Source: Streptomyces sp. 1222.5 (GTDB lineage Bacteria; Actinomycetota; Actinomycetes; Streptomycetales; Streptomycetaceae). Taken from it: a stretch of DNA of 64,000 nucleotides. Below, in pieces: positions 42,038-51,374 of the stretch. The translations under genes were made by a program, and so were the position numbers. Numbering within the stretch: the stretch's first letter is position 1; each line of letters starts with the position of its first letter. The stretch lies in NCBI RefSeq assembly GCF_900105245.1, contig NZ_FNSZ01000001.1, positions 5,392,001-5,456,000 of the forward strand. Reading direction: 5' to 3'. The notes beneath the pieces were generated by a model. That model did no database searches, was not told the DNA's origin, and saw nothing but the letters and a program-made list of their open reading frames with translations.

Positions 42038-43807
42038 TCACCGGCCTGCCAGCGGGTTCTCGAGGGTCCCCACCAGCTGGAGCGCGCCGGACGGATCGGC
42101 GAGGTCCACCATCTGCCGGTTGTTGCGCAGTTGGAGCCGGTTGAGGCAGGACAGCGCGAACTCCGGGGCGAACATGTCGTACTGCCGGAACCTGTTGGCG
42201 AGTTCGGGGTTCGACTCCTGGTACTCGCGGGTGACCTCGGCGACCGTGCGCCAGAAGCCGTCCTCCTCCAGGACGCCCTCGGCGGCGAGGTGGGCGGCGA
42301 GGAACCGGAAGAAGCAGTCGAAGACGTCCGTGAAGATCGACAGCAGCTTGGTGTCGTCCGGGACCTCGACCCGGATCCTGCGGACCTCGGGCGGCAGGAC
42401 GGCGTCCGGGTCCATCACCGCGATCTCCTCGGCGATGTCCTTGTAGACCGCTCGCTGCACGACCCCGTCCGCCAGCACCAGGATGACGTTCTCGCCGTGC
42501 GGCATGTACACCAGGTCGTAGGCGTAGAAGCTGTGCAGCAGCGGGGTGTAGTAGGCCCGTAGGTACTGCCGCAGCCACTCCGCCGGGGCCAGGCCCGACC
42601 GCTCGATCAGGGCGCCCGCGAAGGAGGCGCCCTCGTGGTCCACGTGCAGCAGGGAGGCCATGGTCGCGAGGGACTCGCCGTCCCGGAGCGACGGCACGGG
42701 GCTCTCCCGCCACAGCGCGGCGAGCATCTTGCGGTACGGCGAGTAGCGGTCCGTCGCCCGCTCGTACTCCAGGTGCCGGTAGCCGACGGCCGCCCGCTCG
42801 CGGATGATCGACAGGCCGGTCGACTTCAGCACCGGGTCGTTCTCGATCAGCTGGGCCAGCCAGTCGTTGATCGCCGGCGTGGCCTCCATGTAGGCGGCCG
42901 AGAGGCCGCGCATGAAGCCCATATTGAGGACCGACAGGGCCGTCTTCACATAGTGCTTGCGCGGGTCGCCGGTGTTGAAGAAGGTCCGGATGGACTGCTG
43001 GGCCAGGTACTCGTCGTCGCCCTCGCCGAGGCACACCAGGTGCCGGCGTGCCACCTCGGCGGCGAAGGTGACGCCGAGCTTGTTCCACCACTGCCAGGGG
43101 TGGACGGGGATGAGGAGGTAGTCGGCGGGGTGGAGACCCAGATCGGTCAGCTGCCGGTGGAACCTCTCGACGGTCGCCTCGCCCAGCTCCTGCCGGACGA
43201 AGTCCTCGTACTCGATCCCGACGCCCGCCGTGAACGCGGCCCGGGAGCGGTGCGCGGCCAGCCACACCAGCCGGACGGGGCTCGCGGTCTCCGGGGCGTA
43301 GGACAGGTACTCCTGGACGCCGAAGCCGAGCCGTCCGTTGTTCGCGACGAAGCAGGGGTGGCCCTCGGTCATCCCGGTCTCGACGTCCTGGAAACCGCCG
43401 CGGGCCAGCTCGGCGGAGGTCGTCCTCGGCTTGGTGAGCTTGTAGCAGGTACTGGAGAGGGTGGAGGAGATCTCCTCCAGGTACACCGGCAGGATCTCGT
43501 CGCTCAGCCCCAGGGACTCCTTCAGCTCGATGAAGAAGTCCAGCGGCGCGAGCGGGACCTCGACGCCGTCGTGGTGCCGGGTGATGGACGGGGCGTCGAT
43601 CTGCCAGTGGTCGAGGGCCCTGCGGACGGCGGTGAACCGGTAGGCGGTGAGCCCGTCGTCGCTGCGGACGACGTAACCGCTGCCCTCGGGTTCGGGCGTG
43701 ATCAGGCGCTCGTGCGCGAACTCGGCGAGGGCCTTGCGGATCAGCAGGCGGCCGGCGGTCTCCCAGCGCTCGGGGGAGAGGTGGGCCACGGTGTCGGCGA
43801 GACTCAT
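42038..43807 (-). CDS. desD: desferrioxamine synthetase DesD (NIS synthetase)
   Basis: 589-aa IucA/IucC-type NRPS-independent siderophore synthetase. Family landmarks: GHPCFVANNGRLGFG (about 150-165), then the ATP-binding HPWQWW and the C-terminal FhuF-like region with KLLSIFTDVFDCFFR. It oligomerises and cyclises N-hydroxy-N-succinylcadaverine to desferrioxamine E/B with ATP. The ATG at 43807 overlaps the desC stop by 4 bases. It is last of the desABCD operon, so it depends on the iron box upstream of desA. Confidence 0.95.
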   Translation of the reverse strand: MSLADTVAHLSPERWETAGRLLIRKALAEFAHERLITPEPEGSGYVVRSDDGLTAYRFTAVRRALDHWQIDAPSITRHHDGVEVPLAPLDFFIELKESLGLSDEILPVYLEEISSTLSSTCYKLTKPRTTSAELARGGFQDVETGMTEGHPCFVANNGRLGFGVQEYLSYAPETASPVRLVWLAAHRSRAAFTAGVGIEYEDFVRQELGEATVERFHRQLTDLGLHPADYLLIPVHPWQWWNKLGVTFAAEVARRHLVCLGEGDDEYLAQQSIRTFFNTGDPRKHYVKTALSVLNMGFMRGLSAAYMEATPAINDWLAQLIENDPVLKSTGLSIIRERAAVGYRHLEYERATDRYSPYRKMLAALWRESPVPSLRDGESLATMASLLHVDHEGASFAGALIERSGLAPAEWLRQYLRAYYTPLLHSFYAYDLVYMPHGENVILVLADGVVQRAVYKDIAEEIAVMDPDAVLPPEVRRIRVEVPDDTKLLSIFTDVFDCFFRFLAAHLAAEGVLEEDGFWRTVAEVTREYQESNPELANRFRQYDMFAPEFALSCLNRLQLRNNRQMVDLADPSGALQLVGTLENPLAGR

Positions 43808-44343
43808 GCGGCCACCGCCTTCGTGAACTGCTCCCGGGTGCAGAAGCTGAGCAGCGCCTGCTTCTCCGGCTTGCGGATCTCACGCTCGGGCACGAACCCG
43901 ACGGCGGCGTTCAGGGCGTGCACGGCCGTGTTGCGTACGTCCGGCTCGACCACGACCCGCCGGGTCGCCTGGTCCTCGAAGAGGAACGCCATCACGGCGG
44001 TGATGACGGCCCGGGTGAACCCGTGCACGGGGGTGTCGGTCGGCGCGACCAGGAAGTGCATGCCGACGTCGCCGGGCTCGGGCTCGTACAGCCCGGCCAG
44101 CTCCCGGTGGGCGGGGTCGTACTTCTCCATCAGGAAGGCGGGCCTGCCCTCGTTCAGGCCGAGGAAGGCGTGGTGGTGCTCGTCGGCGGCGATCTCCATG
44201 TAGGCCCGCTCGACGTCCTCCAGTCTCGCGTCCTGCATCATCCAGAACGCCGACTTGGGGTGGGTCACCCAGCCGTGCAGCAGCTCGGCGTCCTTCAGCG
44301 GGTCGAGGGGGCGGACGGAGAAGGTCAGGTCCTTCGTGGTCAT
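43804..44343 (-). CDS. desC: DesC N-hydroxycadaverine acyltransferase (GNAT)
   Basis: 179-aa acyl-CoA-dependent acyltransferase of the siderophore GNAT/AlcB type: SVRPLDPLKDAELLHGWV at the start, HPKSAFWMM, DVGMHFLVAPTD and a C-terminal VGFVPEREI. It transfers succinyl or acetyl from CoA to N-hydroxycadaverine. The ATG at 44343 overlaps the desB stop and its own stop overlaps the desD start (both ATGA-type), so the operon is tightly coupled. Confidence 0.93.
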   Translation of the reverse strand: MTTKDLTFSVRPLDPLKDAELLHGWVTHPKSAFWMMQDARLEDVERAYMEIAADEHHHAFLGLNEGRPAFLMEKYDPAHRELAGLYEPEPGDVGMHFLVAPTDTPVHGFTRAVITAVMAFLFEDQATRRVVVEPDVRNTAVHALNAAVGFVPEREIRKPEKQALLSFCTREQFTKAVAA

Positions 44344-45626
44344 GCGGCGAACTCCTGGAAGGCGATGGACTTCTCGACCGGGTAGTACTCGCTGCCGAGC
44401 AGCTCGCGGATGATGTACGAGTTCCGGTACGCGCCCATGCCCAGGTCGGGGCTGGTGATGCTGTGCGTGTGGACGCCGGCGTTCTGGAGGAAGACCCCGC
44501 GTCCGGTGTTGTCGATGGAGTAGTTGCGGGCGACGTCGAAGCGGCCGTGGCCGTCGAGGCGCAGCCGGTCGCGGACGGGCGCGAGGAAGGCCGGCGGCTC
44601 GTAGTGGTAACCGGTGGCCAGCAGCAATCCCTCCGTGCGGATCCCGAAGTCCTTGCCCTGCTCGTCGTGGTGGAAGCCGAGGGAGTAGGCGCCGTCGGCG
44701 TAGGACGCGGTGACCAGCGAGGAGTTGGTGAGCAGACGGGTGGGGACCGGGCGGTCGCCGCTCTCGACGTGCTTCTGGTAGAGCAGGTCGTAGATCGCGT
44801 CGATGAGGTCCGAGTTGATGCCCTTGAACAGGCCCTTCTGCTGCTTCTCCAGCCGGTAGCGGGTCTCCTCGGGCAGCGAGCGGAAGTAGTCGATGTAGTC
44901 CGGGGAGGTCATCTCCAGCGTCAGCTTGGTGTACTCCAGCGGGAAGAACCGCGGGGAGCGGGTCACCCAGTTGAGCTGGTAGCCGTGGGCGTCGATCTCG
45001 GAGAGCAGCTCGTAGTAGATCTCCGCCGCGCTCTGGCCGCTGCCCACCACGGTGATGGACTTCTTCGCCTGGAGCTCCGCCTTGCGGTGCATGTACTGCG
45101 CGTTGTGCAGGAAGTCTCCGCCGAGCCCCCGGCACGCCTCGGGGACGTAGGGGGCCGTCCCGGTGCCGAGGACCAGGTGGCGGGCGTGGAAGGTGTCGCC
45201 GGCCGCGGTCCGCACGACGTACCGGTCGTCCTCGTACGTCACCTCGGTGACCGTCGTGCCGAAGCGAACGCTGCTCAGCTGGTTCGCCGCCCAGCGGCAG
45301 TAGTCGTCGTACTCGACCCGCAGCGGGTAGAAGTTCTCGCGGATGTAGAACGAGTACAGTCTGCCCTTCTCCTTCAGGTAGCTGAGGAAGGAGTACGGCG
45401 AGGTCGGGTCGGCGAGGGTGACCAGGTCCGACATGAACGGCGTCTGCAGGTGGGCGCCGTCGAGGAACATGCCCGCGTGCCACTCGAAGTCCGGCTTGGA
45501 CTCCAGGAAGACGCCGTTCAGCTCGGCGATCGGCTCGGTCAGGCAGGCGAGGCCGAGGTTGAAGGGGCCGAGCCCGATCCCCACGAAGTCGTAGGTCTGG
45601 TGGTGGGCTTCAGGACGCGCGGTCAA
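44340..45626 (-). CDS. desB: DesB cadaverine N-monooxygenase
   Basis: About 428-aa flavin-dependent amine N-hydroxylase of the lysine/ornithine N-monooxygenase family. FAD motif GIGLGPFNLGLACL at the N-terminus; NADPH motif VVGSGQSAAEIYYELL mid-protein; C-terminal LLLATGYHY. It N-hydroxylates cadaverine made by DesA. I chose the TTG at 45626 because GGGAG lies 6-7 bases upstream; the ATG at 45653 is in frame but has no RBS. With TTG the overlap with desA is 17 bases. It is followed by desC with a 4-base overlap. Confidence 0.9.
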   Translation of the reverse strand: MTARPEAHHQTYDFVGIGLGPFNLGLACLTEPIAELNGVFLESKPDFEWHAGMFLDGAHLQTPFMSDLVTLADPTSPYSFLSYLKEKGRLYSFYIRENFYPLRVEYDDYCRWAANQLSSVRFGTTVTEVTYEDDRYVVRTAAGDTFHARHLVLGTGTAPYVPEACRGLGGDFLHNAQYMHRKAELQAKKSITVVGSGQSAAEIYYELLSEIDAHGYQLNWVTRSPRFFPLEYTKLTLEMTSPDYIDYFRSLPEETRYRLEKQQKGLFKGINSDLIDAIYDLLYQKHVESGDRPVPTRLLTNSSLVTASYADGAYSLGFHHDEQGKDFGIRTEGLLLATGYHYEPPAFLAPVRDRLRLDGHGRFDVARNYSIDNTGRGVFLQNAGVHTHSITSPDLGMGAYRNSYIIRELLGSEYYPVEKSIAFQEFAA

Positions 45627-47052
45627 GGGACTCTCCCAGGTACTGCTCGGCATGGCCGGCGATCAGGTCAAGGACGGCGGCGATGTCGGCCGTCGTCGTC
45701 TCGGGGTTGAGCAGGGTGAACTTCAGGTAGTGGCGGCCGCCGACCTTGGTGCCCGCGACGACGGCGTCACCGGAGGCGAACAGGGCCTTGCGGGCGTACA
45801 GGTTGGCCCGGTCGATCTCGGCGGGGTCGGTGACGGCCGCCGGGACGTAGCGGAAGACGAGGGTGGACAGCGAGGGCTCGACGACCACGTCGTAGCGGGG
45901 GTCGGCGGCCAGCAGCGTCCAGCCCTTCCGCGCGAGGTCGCAGACCTCGTCGAAGAGGTGTCCGATGCCGTCGGCGCCCATGGTGCGCAGCGTCAGCCAC
46001 AGCTTGAGGGCGTCGAAGCGGCGGGTGGTCTGCAGGGACTTGTCGACTTGGTTGGGAATACGTTCCTGCACCATGCGGCGCGGGTTGAGGTACTCGGCGT
46101 GGTAGGTGGCGTGCCGCAGGGTGGCCGCGTCCCGGACCAGCACGGCGGACGAACTCACGGGCTGGAAGAAGGACTTGTGGTAGTCGACGGTGACCGAGTC
46201 GGCGCGCTCGATGCCGTCGATGCGGTCCCGGTACTTCAGCGAGGCGAGCAGTCCGCAGCCGTAGGCGGCGTCCACGTGCATCCAGACGCCGTACTGGGCG
46301 CACAGCTCGGCGATCTCGGGCAGCGGGTCGATGGAGCCGAAGTCGGTGGTGCCGGCGGTGGCGACGACGGCCATGGGGACCAGGCCGTCCTCGACGCAGC
46401 GCTCCAGCTCCCGGGCGAGGGCGACCGTCTGCATGCGCTTGTCGTGGTCGACGGGGACGACGACGACGGCGTCCGGACCGAGGCCGAGGAGTTTGGCGGA
46501 CTTCTTCACGCTGAAGTGGCTGACCTCGGAGGCGAAGACGCGCAGCCGGCCGAGGTCCCGGCTCTTGGCCTCCTCCCGTGCCAGCAGCAGCGCCTGGAGG
46601 TTGGACTGCGTGCCGCCGGAGGTGAACACGCCGTCCGCTGCCGGGCCGAGGCCGATGCGGGCGGCCGTCCAGTCGACGAGCCGGCGCTCGATCAGGGTGC
46701 CGCCGGCCGACTGGTCCCAGGTGTCCAGGGAGGAGTTGACGGCGGAGAGCACGGCCTCGCCGAGCACCGCGGGGATGACGACCGGGCAGTTGAGGTGGGC
46801 CAGGTAGCGGGGGTGGTGGAAGTAGACCGCGTCCCGCAGGTAGACGTTCTCCAGCTCGTCCAGGACGGCCGTGGTGTCACCCAGCGGCCGGTCCAGGTCG
46901 ATCGCGTCGATGTCGGGGGCGAGGGCGTCCACGGAGACGCCGGTGAACGGACGGTCGGTGGTGGCGAGTTTGGCCGCCACCCGCTCGACTCCTTCGGTCA
47001 CGGAGCGGCGGTAGTGCTCCGCGGTGAGGCCATTGAGCAGGTGCGAGCGCAT
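45610..47052 (-). CDS. desA: DesA PLP-dependent lysine decarboxylase
   Basis: 480-aa group II PLP decarboxylase. Substrate/cofactor landmarks: FTSGGTQSNLQALLLARE, the PLP-binding Asp/His in WMHVDAAYGCG, and the Schiff-base Lys in VDYHKSFFQP (about residue 310). It decarboxylates lysine to cadaverine, the first step of desferrioxamine biosynthesis. The ATG at 47052 has GAGGA 10 bases upstream. A DmdR1-type iron box lies 65 bp upstream, so it should be repressed by iron. It is first of the coupled desABCD operon. Confidence 0.95.
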   Translation of the reverse strand: MRSHLLNGLTAEHYRRSVTEGVERVAAKLATTDRPFTGVSVDALAPDIDAIDLDRPLGDTTAVLDELENVYLRDAVYFHHPRYLAHLNCPVVIPAVLGEAVLSAVNSSLDTWDQSAGGTLIERRLVDWTAARIGLGPAADGVFTSGGTQSNLQALLLAREEAKSRDLGRLRVFASEVSHFSVKKSAKLLGLGPDAVVVVPVDHDKRMQTVALARELERCVEDGLVPMAVVATAGTTDFGSIDPLPEIAELCAQYGVWMHVDAAYGCGLLASLKYRDRIDGIERADSVTVDYHKSFFQPVSSSAVLVRDAATLRHATYHAEYLNPRRMVQERIPNQVDKSLQTTRRFDALKLWLTLRTMGADGIGHLFDEVCDLARKGWTLLAADPRYDVVVEPSLSTLVFRYVPAAVTDPAEIDRANLYARKALFASGDAVVAGTKVGGRHYLKFTLLNPETTTADIAAVLDLIAGHAEQYLGESLDRAS

Positions 47053-47117
47053 GTGGGGGTCCTCCGAGGGGACAGTCCGTGCGGGGAACGGGAGAAGCCG
47101 GTGATCGCAACATCAAC

Positions 47118-47136
47118 TTAGGTAAGCCTAACCTAA
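47118..47136. promoter_or_regulatory. iron box (DmdR1-type) upstream of desA
   Basis: TTAGGTAAGCCTAACCTAA equals the 19-bp DtxR/DmdR1 consensus (TTAGGTTAGGCTAACCTAA) with few central differences; the dyad extends to 47114-47140. It sits 65 bp upstream of the desA start. Confidence 0.92.
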
Positions 47137-47189
47137 GTTGTCCACTTCGAAACGCACCCCTCCCGTGACCGGCGTCACGTCGGGCCGGG

Positions 47190-48044
47190 CTACTCCGCGG
47201 CGCGGAGCTGTTCCTCCGTCAGGCCCTGGCGCCAGTAGCCGACGAACGTCACCCGCCGCCGGTCGATCCCGCGCTCACCGACGAAGTGCCGGCGCAGCGC
47301 CTTCACCTGCCCGGACTCGCCGGCGATCCAGACGTAGGGCCGCTCGGCGAGGGGGAGCCGGGCGGCTCGTACGGCATCGACGGCCATGGGGGAGCTGTCG
47401 TGCCGTACGAGCCACGTGAGCTCCGCGTCCGCCCGTGTCACCACGTCCTGGATGTCACCGGCGTGCGGCACCTCCAGCCAGGCGCGCGCCCGGGTGCCGG
47501 CCGGGAGGGACTCGAGGATCGCGGTGGCCGCGGGTGCGGCGGTCGCGTCGCCCCACAGCACCACGAGGTCCGTGTCCCCGGGCGGGCGGAAGCGGATCGC
47601 GCGGTTGTCGGCGACGGCCGGCCCGAGCAGCAGGACCCGGTCCCCGGCCGTGGCGCGGGAGGCCCAGCGGGAGGCGGGGCCCGCGGGGACGGCCGCGCCG
47701 GGTTCGACGCCGTGCAGCGCGAAGTCGACGTCGATCTCGCGGGTGCCTCCGTCGGCGTCCCGGCGCAGCGCCCGCAGGGTGTACGAGCGCATGACCGCCC
47801 GTACGTCGTCGGGCAGTTCGCGCCAGCCCTGCCACCAGCCGTCGCCCAGCTCCAGCGGGACCACGGGGTCGCTCTGGCCGGGGTGCGGCAGGAACAGGGA
47901 CAGGGACTGGTCCCGCCCGTCGGAGTGGAAGGCGTGCAGGTCGGCACCGGCGAAGGTGACCCGGACCAGAGACGGGCCGAGCCGCCTCGTCCGTACGACC
48001 CGGAGGGAGAAGAAACGGAACGGGGCGGCTACGGCCGTCGTCAT
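47190..48044 (-). CDS. desF: siderophore-interacting FAD/NADPH ferric-siderophore reductase
   Basis: 284-aa ViuB/SIP-family reductase. FAD-binding beta-barrel with RSYTLRALRRDADGG; NAD(P)H domain with VLWGDATAAPAATAIL and C-terminal YVWIAGESGQVKALRRHF plus FVGYWRQGLTEEQ. It reduces Fe(III)-siderophore inside the cell to free the iron. The ATG at 48044 has AGGAG upstream. It sits 55 bp downstream of the siderophore-binding lipoprotein and probably shares its iron-box promoter. desF is used from memory of the des cluster naming. Confidence 0.9.
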   Translation of the reverse strand: MTTAVAAPFRFFSLRVVRTRRLGPSLVRVTFAGADLHAFHSDGRDQSLSLFLPHPGQSDPVVPLELGDGWWQGWRELPDDVRAVMRSYTLRALRRDADGGTREIDVDFALHGVEPGAAVPAGPASRWASRATAGDRVLLLGPAVADNRAIRFRPPGDTDLVVLWGDATAAPAATAILESLPAGTRARAWLEVPHAGDIQDVVTRADAELTWLVRHDSSPMAVDAVRAARLPLAERPYVWIAGESGQVKALRRHFVGERGIDRRRVTFVGYWRQGLTEEQLRAAE

Positions 48045-48099
48045 GTGTGGCTCCTGAGCGTGGGATTCAGGGCTTTGTCAGGGGTGGCACCCGAGGGGG

Positions 48100-49149
48100 T
48101 CAGGCGACCTTCTCGGCCTTCTCCAGCGCCTCGGCCAGAGTCGTCAGGAGCGGGACGCACTTGTCGTAGGACAGGATCGGCTCGGGGGAGCGGGAGATGA
48201 CCTGACCGGCCGTGACCGCGGGGAGCTTCTTCCAGGTCGCCTTGGTGATGTCGGCGGGCTGGATGGTCGAGGAGCGGTCGTCCATCATGATGATGTCGGC
48301 CTTGTACTTGTCGACGTTCTCCCAGCTCAGCGACTCGTACCAGCCGCCGCCCTTGGCCTTGGCACTCTCCGGGGGCTCGACGAAGTTCACGCCGAGGGCC
48401 TTGAAGTACTCCAGGTCGACGGAGAGGTTGGTGCCGGAGACGTAGAAGAGCTGGTCGCTCGCGGAGCCGGCCATGACCTTGATCCCGGGCTTGGCCTTGG
48501 CCGCGGCGCGCAGGCGGGCGGCCGCCTCCTCGAAGCGCTTCTTGGCGGCCGTGACCTTGGCGGCCTTCATGTCGCCGCCGAGCGACTCGGCCAACTGCCA
48601 CATGCGCTGCAGCGACTGCGGGAGCTGACGGTCGTAGACGGAGATGCCGACGCTCGGGGCGAGCTGGGCGATCTTGTCCTTCGACTCGTCCGGGACGTAC
48701 CAGAGCGTGCCGGCGGCGTCGAACATCGTGGAGATCAGCACGTCCGGCGCGAGGGCCGCGTACTTCTCGATCTTGAACTGGCCCCAGGTGTTGCCGAGGA
48801 CCGTCACCTTGCTGACGTCCATGTCCCCGGCCTGGACGTCGGGCTTGCCGTCCGTGGTCTTCGTCGGGCCGAACACGCCCTTGACCTGCACGCCGTAGTC
48901 GTACAGCGCGGCACCGACACCGGTGAAGGCGACGATGTTCGCGGGGACCTTGTCCAGCTTCACGGTCTTCTTGCGGTCGTCCGTGAAGGACCAGGGGCCG
49001 GACTTGGCGGCCGTCGTCCCCTTGCCGGAGCCCGCGTCCTTGCCCTTGTCGTCCCCGCAGGCGGCGAGTGCGGCACCGAGAGCGAGGGCGCCGCCGGCGG
49101 CGAGCAGGCCGCGGCGGGAAGGGGAGGGCGTCGTACGGACGTTGGGCAT
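48100..49149 (-). CDS. desE: ferrioxamine-binding lipoprotein DesE
   Basis: 349-aa iron-siderophore substrate-binding lipoprotein (FhuD/FepB type). The N-terminus SPSRRGLLAAGG and lipobox ALAAC (lipid Cys about 31) indicate a lipoprotein, possibly Tat-exported. The mature protein has a helical backbone typical of class III binding proteins, with NIVAFTGVGAALYDYGV and a metal-siderophore cleft. The ATG at 49149 is preferred. A near-perfect iron box lies 53 bp upstream. DesE binds ferrioxamines in S. coelicolor; no permease gene is adjacent here. Confidence 0.92.
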   Translation of the reverse strand: MPNVRTTPSPSRRGLLAAGGALALGAALAACGDDKGKDAGSGKGTTAAKSGPWSFTDDRKKTVKLDKVPANIVAFTGVGAALYDYGVQVKGVFGPTKTTDGKPDVQAGDMDVSKVTVLGNTWGQFKIEKYAALAPDVLISTMFDAAGTLWYVPDESKDKIAQLAPSVGISVYDRQLPQSLQRMWQLAESLGGDMKAAKVTAAKKRFEEAAARLRAAAKAKPGIKVMAGSASDQLFYVSGTNLSVDLEYFKALGVNFVEPPESAKAKGGGWYESLSWENVDKYKADIIMMDDRSSTIQPADITKATWKKLPAVTAGQVISRSPEPILSYDKCVPLLTTLAEALEKAEKVA

Positions 49150-49201
49150 GGCTCGGCTGCTTTCAAAACAGGGTGGGGCGCCCACCGGACTGGTTCGAAG
49201 G

Positions 49202-49220
49202 TCAGGTTAGCCTAACCTCA
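49202..49220. promoter_or_regulatory. iron box upstream of desE
   Basis: A 15-bp perfect palindrome AGGTTAGCCTAACCT (49204-49218) inside a 19-bp DmdR1-type site, 53 bp before the desE start. Confidence 0.92.
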
Positions 49221-49263
49221 CTCGATGTCCAGGGGGTGGTGCGCCCCACCGCCGTCTCGGGGT

Positions 49264-50424
49264 TCAGCCCGCCAGGCCCAGCTCCCGCGCGATCAGCATG
49301 CGCTGCACCTCGCTCGTGCCCTCGCCGATCTCCAGGATCTTGGAGTCGCGCCACATGCGCGCCACCGGATACTCGTTCATGAAGCCGTAGCCGCCGTGGA
49401 TCTGGGTGGCGTCACGGGCGTTGTCGACGGCGACCGTCGAGGAGTACAGCTTGGCCAGCGCCGCCTCCTTCTTGAACGGCTCGCCGGCGACCAGCCGCGA
49501 GGCCGCGTCCCGCCACGCCAGGCGGGCCGTGTGGGCCTTCATCTCCATGTCGGCGATCTTGAACTGGACGGCCTGGTTGGAGCCGATCGGCCGGCCGAAG
49601 GCGTGCCGCTCCTTCGCGTACTTCACCGACTCGTCCACACAGCCCTGCGCCAGACCGGTGGCGAGCGCCGCGATGGCGATGCGCCCCTCGTCCAGGATGC
49701 GCAGGAACTGGGCGTAGCCGCGGCCCTCCTCGCCGAGCAGGTTGGCGGCGGGCACCCGGACGTCCTGGAACGACAGCTCGCGGGTGTCCGAGGCGTTCCA
49801 GCCGACCTTCGAGTAGGGCGCGGCCACCGTGAAGCCCGGAGTGCCGGAGGGCACGATGATCGCCGAGATCTGCGGCCTGCCGTCCGGCTTGCGGCCGGTG
49901 ACCGCCGTGACCGTCACCAGGCCGGTGATGTCCGTACCGGAGTTGGTGATGAAGCACTTGCTGCCGTTGATCACCCATTCGTCCGTGTCCGGGTCCAGCC
50001 GGGCGGTCGTACGGGTGGCGCCCGCGTCGCTGCCGCCGTCCGGTTCCGTCAGGCCGAACGCGCCGAGCATCTCGCCCGCGCACAGGCGGGGCAGCCACTC
50101 GCGCTTCTGCTCCTCCGTGCCGAACAGGTGCAGCGGCATCGCGCCCAGCGAGACACCTGCCTCCAGGGTGATGGCCACGGAGGAGTCCACCCGGGCCAGT
50201 TCCTCCAGGGCGAGGCCGAGGGCGAGGTAGTCGCCGCCCATCCCGCCGTACTCCTCCGGGAACGGCAGCCCGAACAGGCCCATGCGGCCCATCTCGCGGA
50301 CGATCTCGTACGGGAACTCGTGCCGCTCGTAGAAGTCGCCGATCTTCGGCGCCACGACGTCGTGCGCGAACTCCTCGACGGTACGGCGAAGTTCCTCCAG
50401 CTCGGGGCTGAGGCGGTGGTCCAT
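49264..50424 (-). CDS. acdH: acyl-CoA dehydrogenase (AcdH/isovaleryl-type)
   Basis: 386-aa acyl-CoA dehydrogenase. FAD/substrate signatures: AFGLTEPDGGSDAG, KCFITNSGTDITG, the catalytic Glu region in the C-terminal domain and HGGYGFMNEYPVARMWRDSK, split as IHGGYGFMNEYP and IGEGTSEVQRML. It oxidises a branched short-chain acyl-CoA, probably isovaleryl-CoA, given the HMG-CoA lyase and carboxylase genes upstream in the same operon. The ATG at 50424 is annotated; a GTG at 50433 gives a 4-base overlap with the lyase stop. From memory the S. coelicolor counterpart is acdH. Confidence 0.9.
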   Translation of the reverse strand: MDHRLSPELEELRRTVEEFAHDVVAPKIGDFYERHEFPYEIVREMGRMGLFGLPFPEEYGGMGGDYLALGLALEELARVDSSVAITLEAGVSLGAMPLHLFGTEEQKREWLPRLCAGEMLGAFGLTEPDGGSDAGATRTTARLDPDTDEWVINGSKCFITNSGTDITGLVTVTAVTGRKPDGRPQISAIIVPSGTPGFTVAAPYSKVGWNASDTRELSFQDVRVPAANLLGEEGRGYAQFLRILDEGRIAIAALATGLAQGCVDESVKYAKERHAFGRPIGSNQAVQFKIADMEMKAHTARLAWRDAASRLVAGEPFKKEAALAKLYSSTVAVDNARDATQIHGGYGFMNEYPVARMWRDSKILEIGEGTSEVQRMLIARELGLAG

Positions 50425-50429
50425 GCTGA

Positions 50430-51374
50430 TCACTGGTCCTTGTGGGAGAGAGCGCGGACGGTGCGGGACGGACTGGGCCGGCCCAACTGTTCGGCCATCC
50501 ACACGCTGGTGGCGGTCAGACGGCCGAGATCGACCCCGGTCTCGATGCCGAGGCCGTGCAGCATCCACACGAGGTCCTCGGTGGCGAGGTTGCCGGTGGC
50601 GGACCTGGCGTAGGGGCAGCCGCCGAGGCCGCCCGCGGAGGCGTCCACGGTGGTGACGCCGTGCTGCAACGCGGCCAGCGTGTTCGACAGCGCCTGGCCG
50701 TAGGTGTCGTGGAAGTGCACGCCGATGACGTTCGTCGGCACGCCCAGCTCGTTGAGGAGACTGAGGAGTTCGAGCACATGGCCCGGGGTGGCGACGCCGA
50801 TCGTGTCGCCGAGGCTCAGCTCGTCGCAGCCCATGTCGCGCAGCGCCGTGCAGACACGGGCCACCTGGTGCAGGGGGACCGGCCCCTCCCACGGGTCGCC
50901 GAAGCACATCGACACATAGCCGCGCACATGCAGGCCCGCGTCCTTCGCGTGGCGCACCACCGGCTCGAACACGGCCAGCGACTCGTCCAGCGTGCGGTTG
51001 AGGTTGGCCTTGGCGAAGGACTCGGTGGCGCTGGCGAACACGGCCACGCGCTCGGCGCCGAGGGCCAGGGCCCGGTCCAGGCCGCGCTGGTTGGGGACCA
51101 GCACCGGCAGGTCCACCCCGGGCAGACCGCCGAGCATCGGGAACAGCTGCTCGGCGTCGGCCAGCTGGGGCACCCACTTGGGGTGCACGAAGCTGGTCGC
51201 CTCGATCGTCGTCAGGCCCGCGTCGGCGAGCCGGCGGACGAACTCCGCCTTGACCTCGGTCGGTACGGCCGTCTTCTCGTTCTGCAGCCCGTCGCGGGCG
51301 CCGACCTCGTGGATCCGCACCCGCGCGGGCAGGTCCTGGGCCGGTACGACCATGGGCAGCGGCTCGGCGCTCAT
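50430..51374 (-). CDS. hmgL: hydroxymethylglutaryl-CoA lyase
   Basis: 314-aa HMG-CoA lyase (DRE-TIM metallolyase). IHEVGARDGLQNE is the metal/catalytic loop (Arg-Asp), ATSFVHPKWVPQ the substrate loop, and GCPYARSATGNLATEDL carries the conserved Cys. It cleaves HMG-CoA to acetoacetate and acetyl-CoA, the last step of leucine catabolism. The ATG at 51374 overlaps the carboxylase alpha stop (ATGA). The operon order beta-alpha-lyase-dehydrogenase is typical of leucine/isovalerate (liu) clusters. Confidence 0.92.
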   Translation of the reverse strand: MSAEPLPMVVPAQDLPARVRIHEVGARDGLQNEKTAVPTEVKAEFVRRLADAGLTTIEATSFVHPKWVPQLADAEQLFPMLGGLPGVDLPVLVPNQRGLDRALALGAERVAVFASATESFAKANLNRTLDESLAVFEPVVRHAKDAGLHVRGYVSMCFGDPWEGPVPLHQVARVCTALRDMGCDELSLGDTIGVATPGHVLELLSLLNELGVPTNVIGVHFHDTYGQALSNTLAALQHGVTTVDASAGGLGGCPYARSATGNLATEDLVWMLHGLGIETGVDLGRLTATSVWMAEQLGRPSPSRTVRALSHKDQ

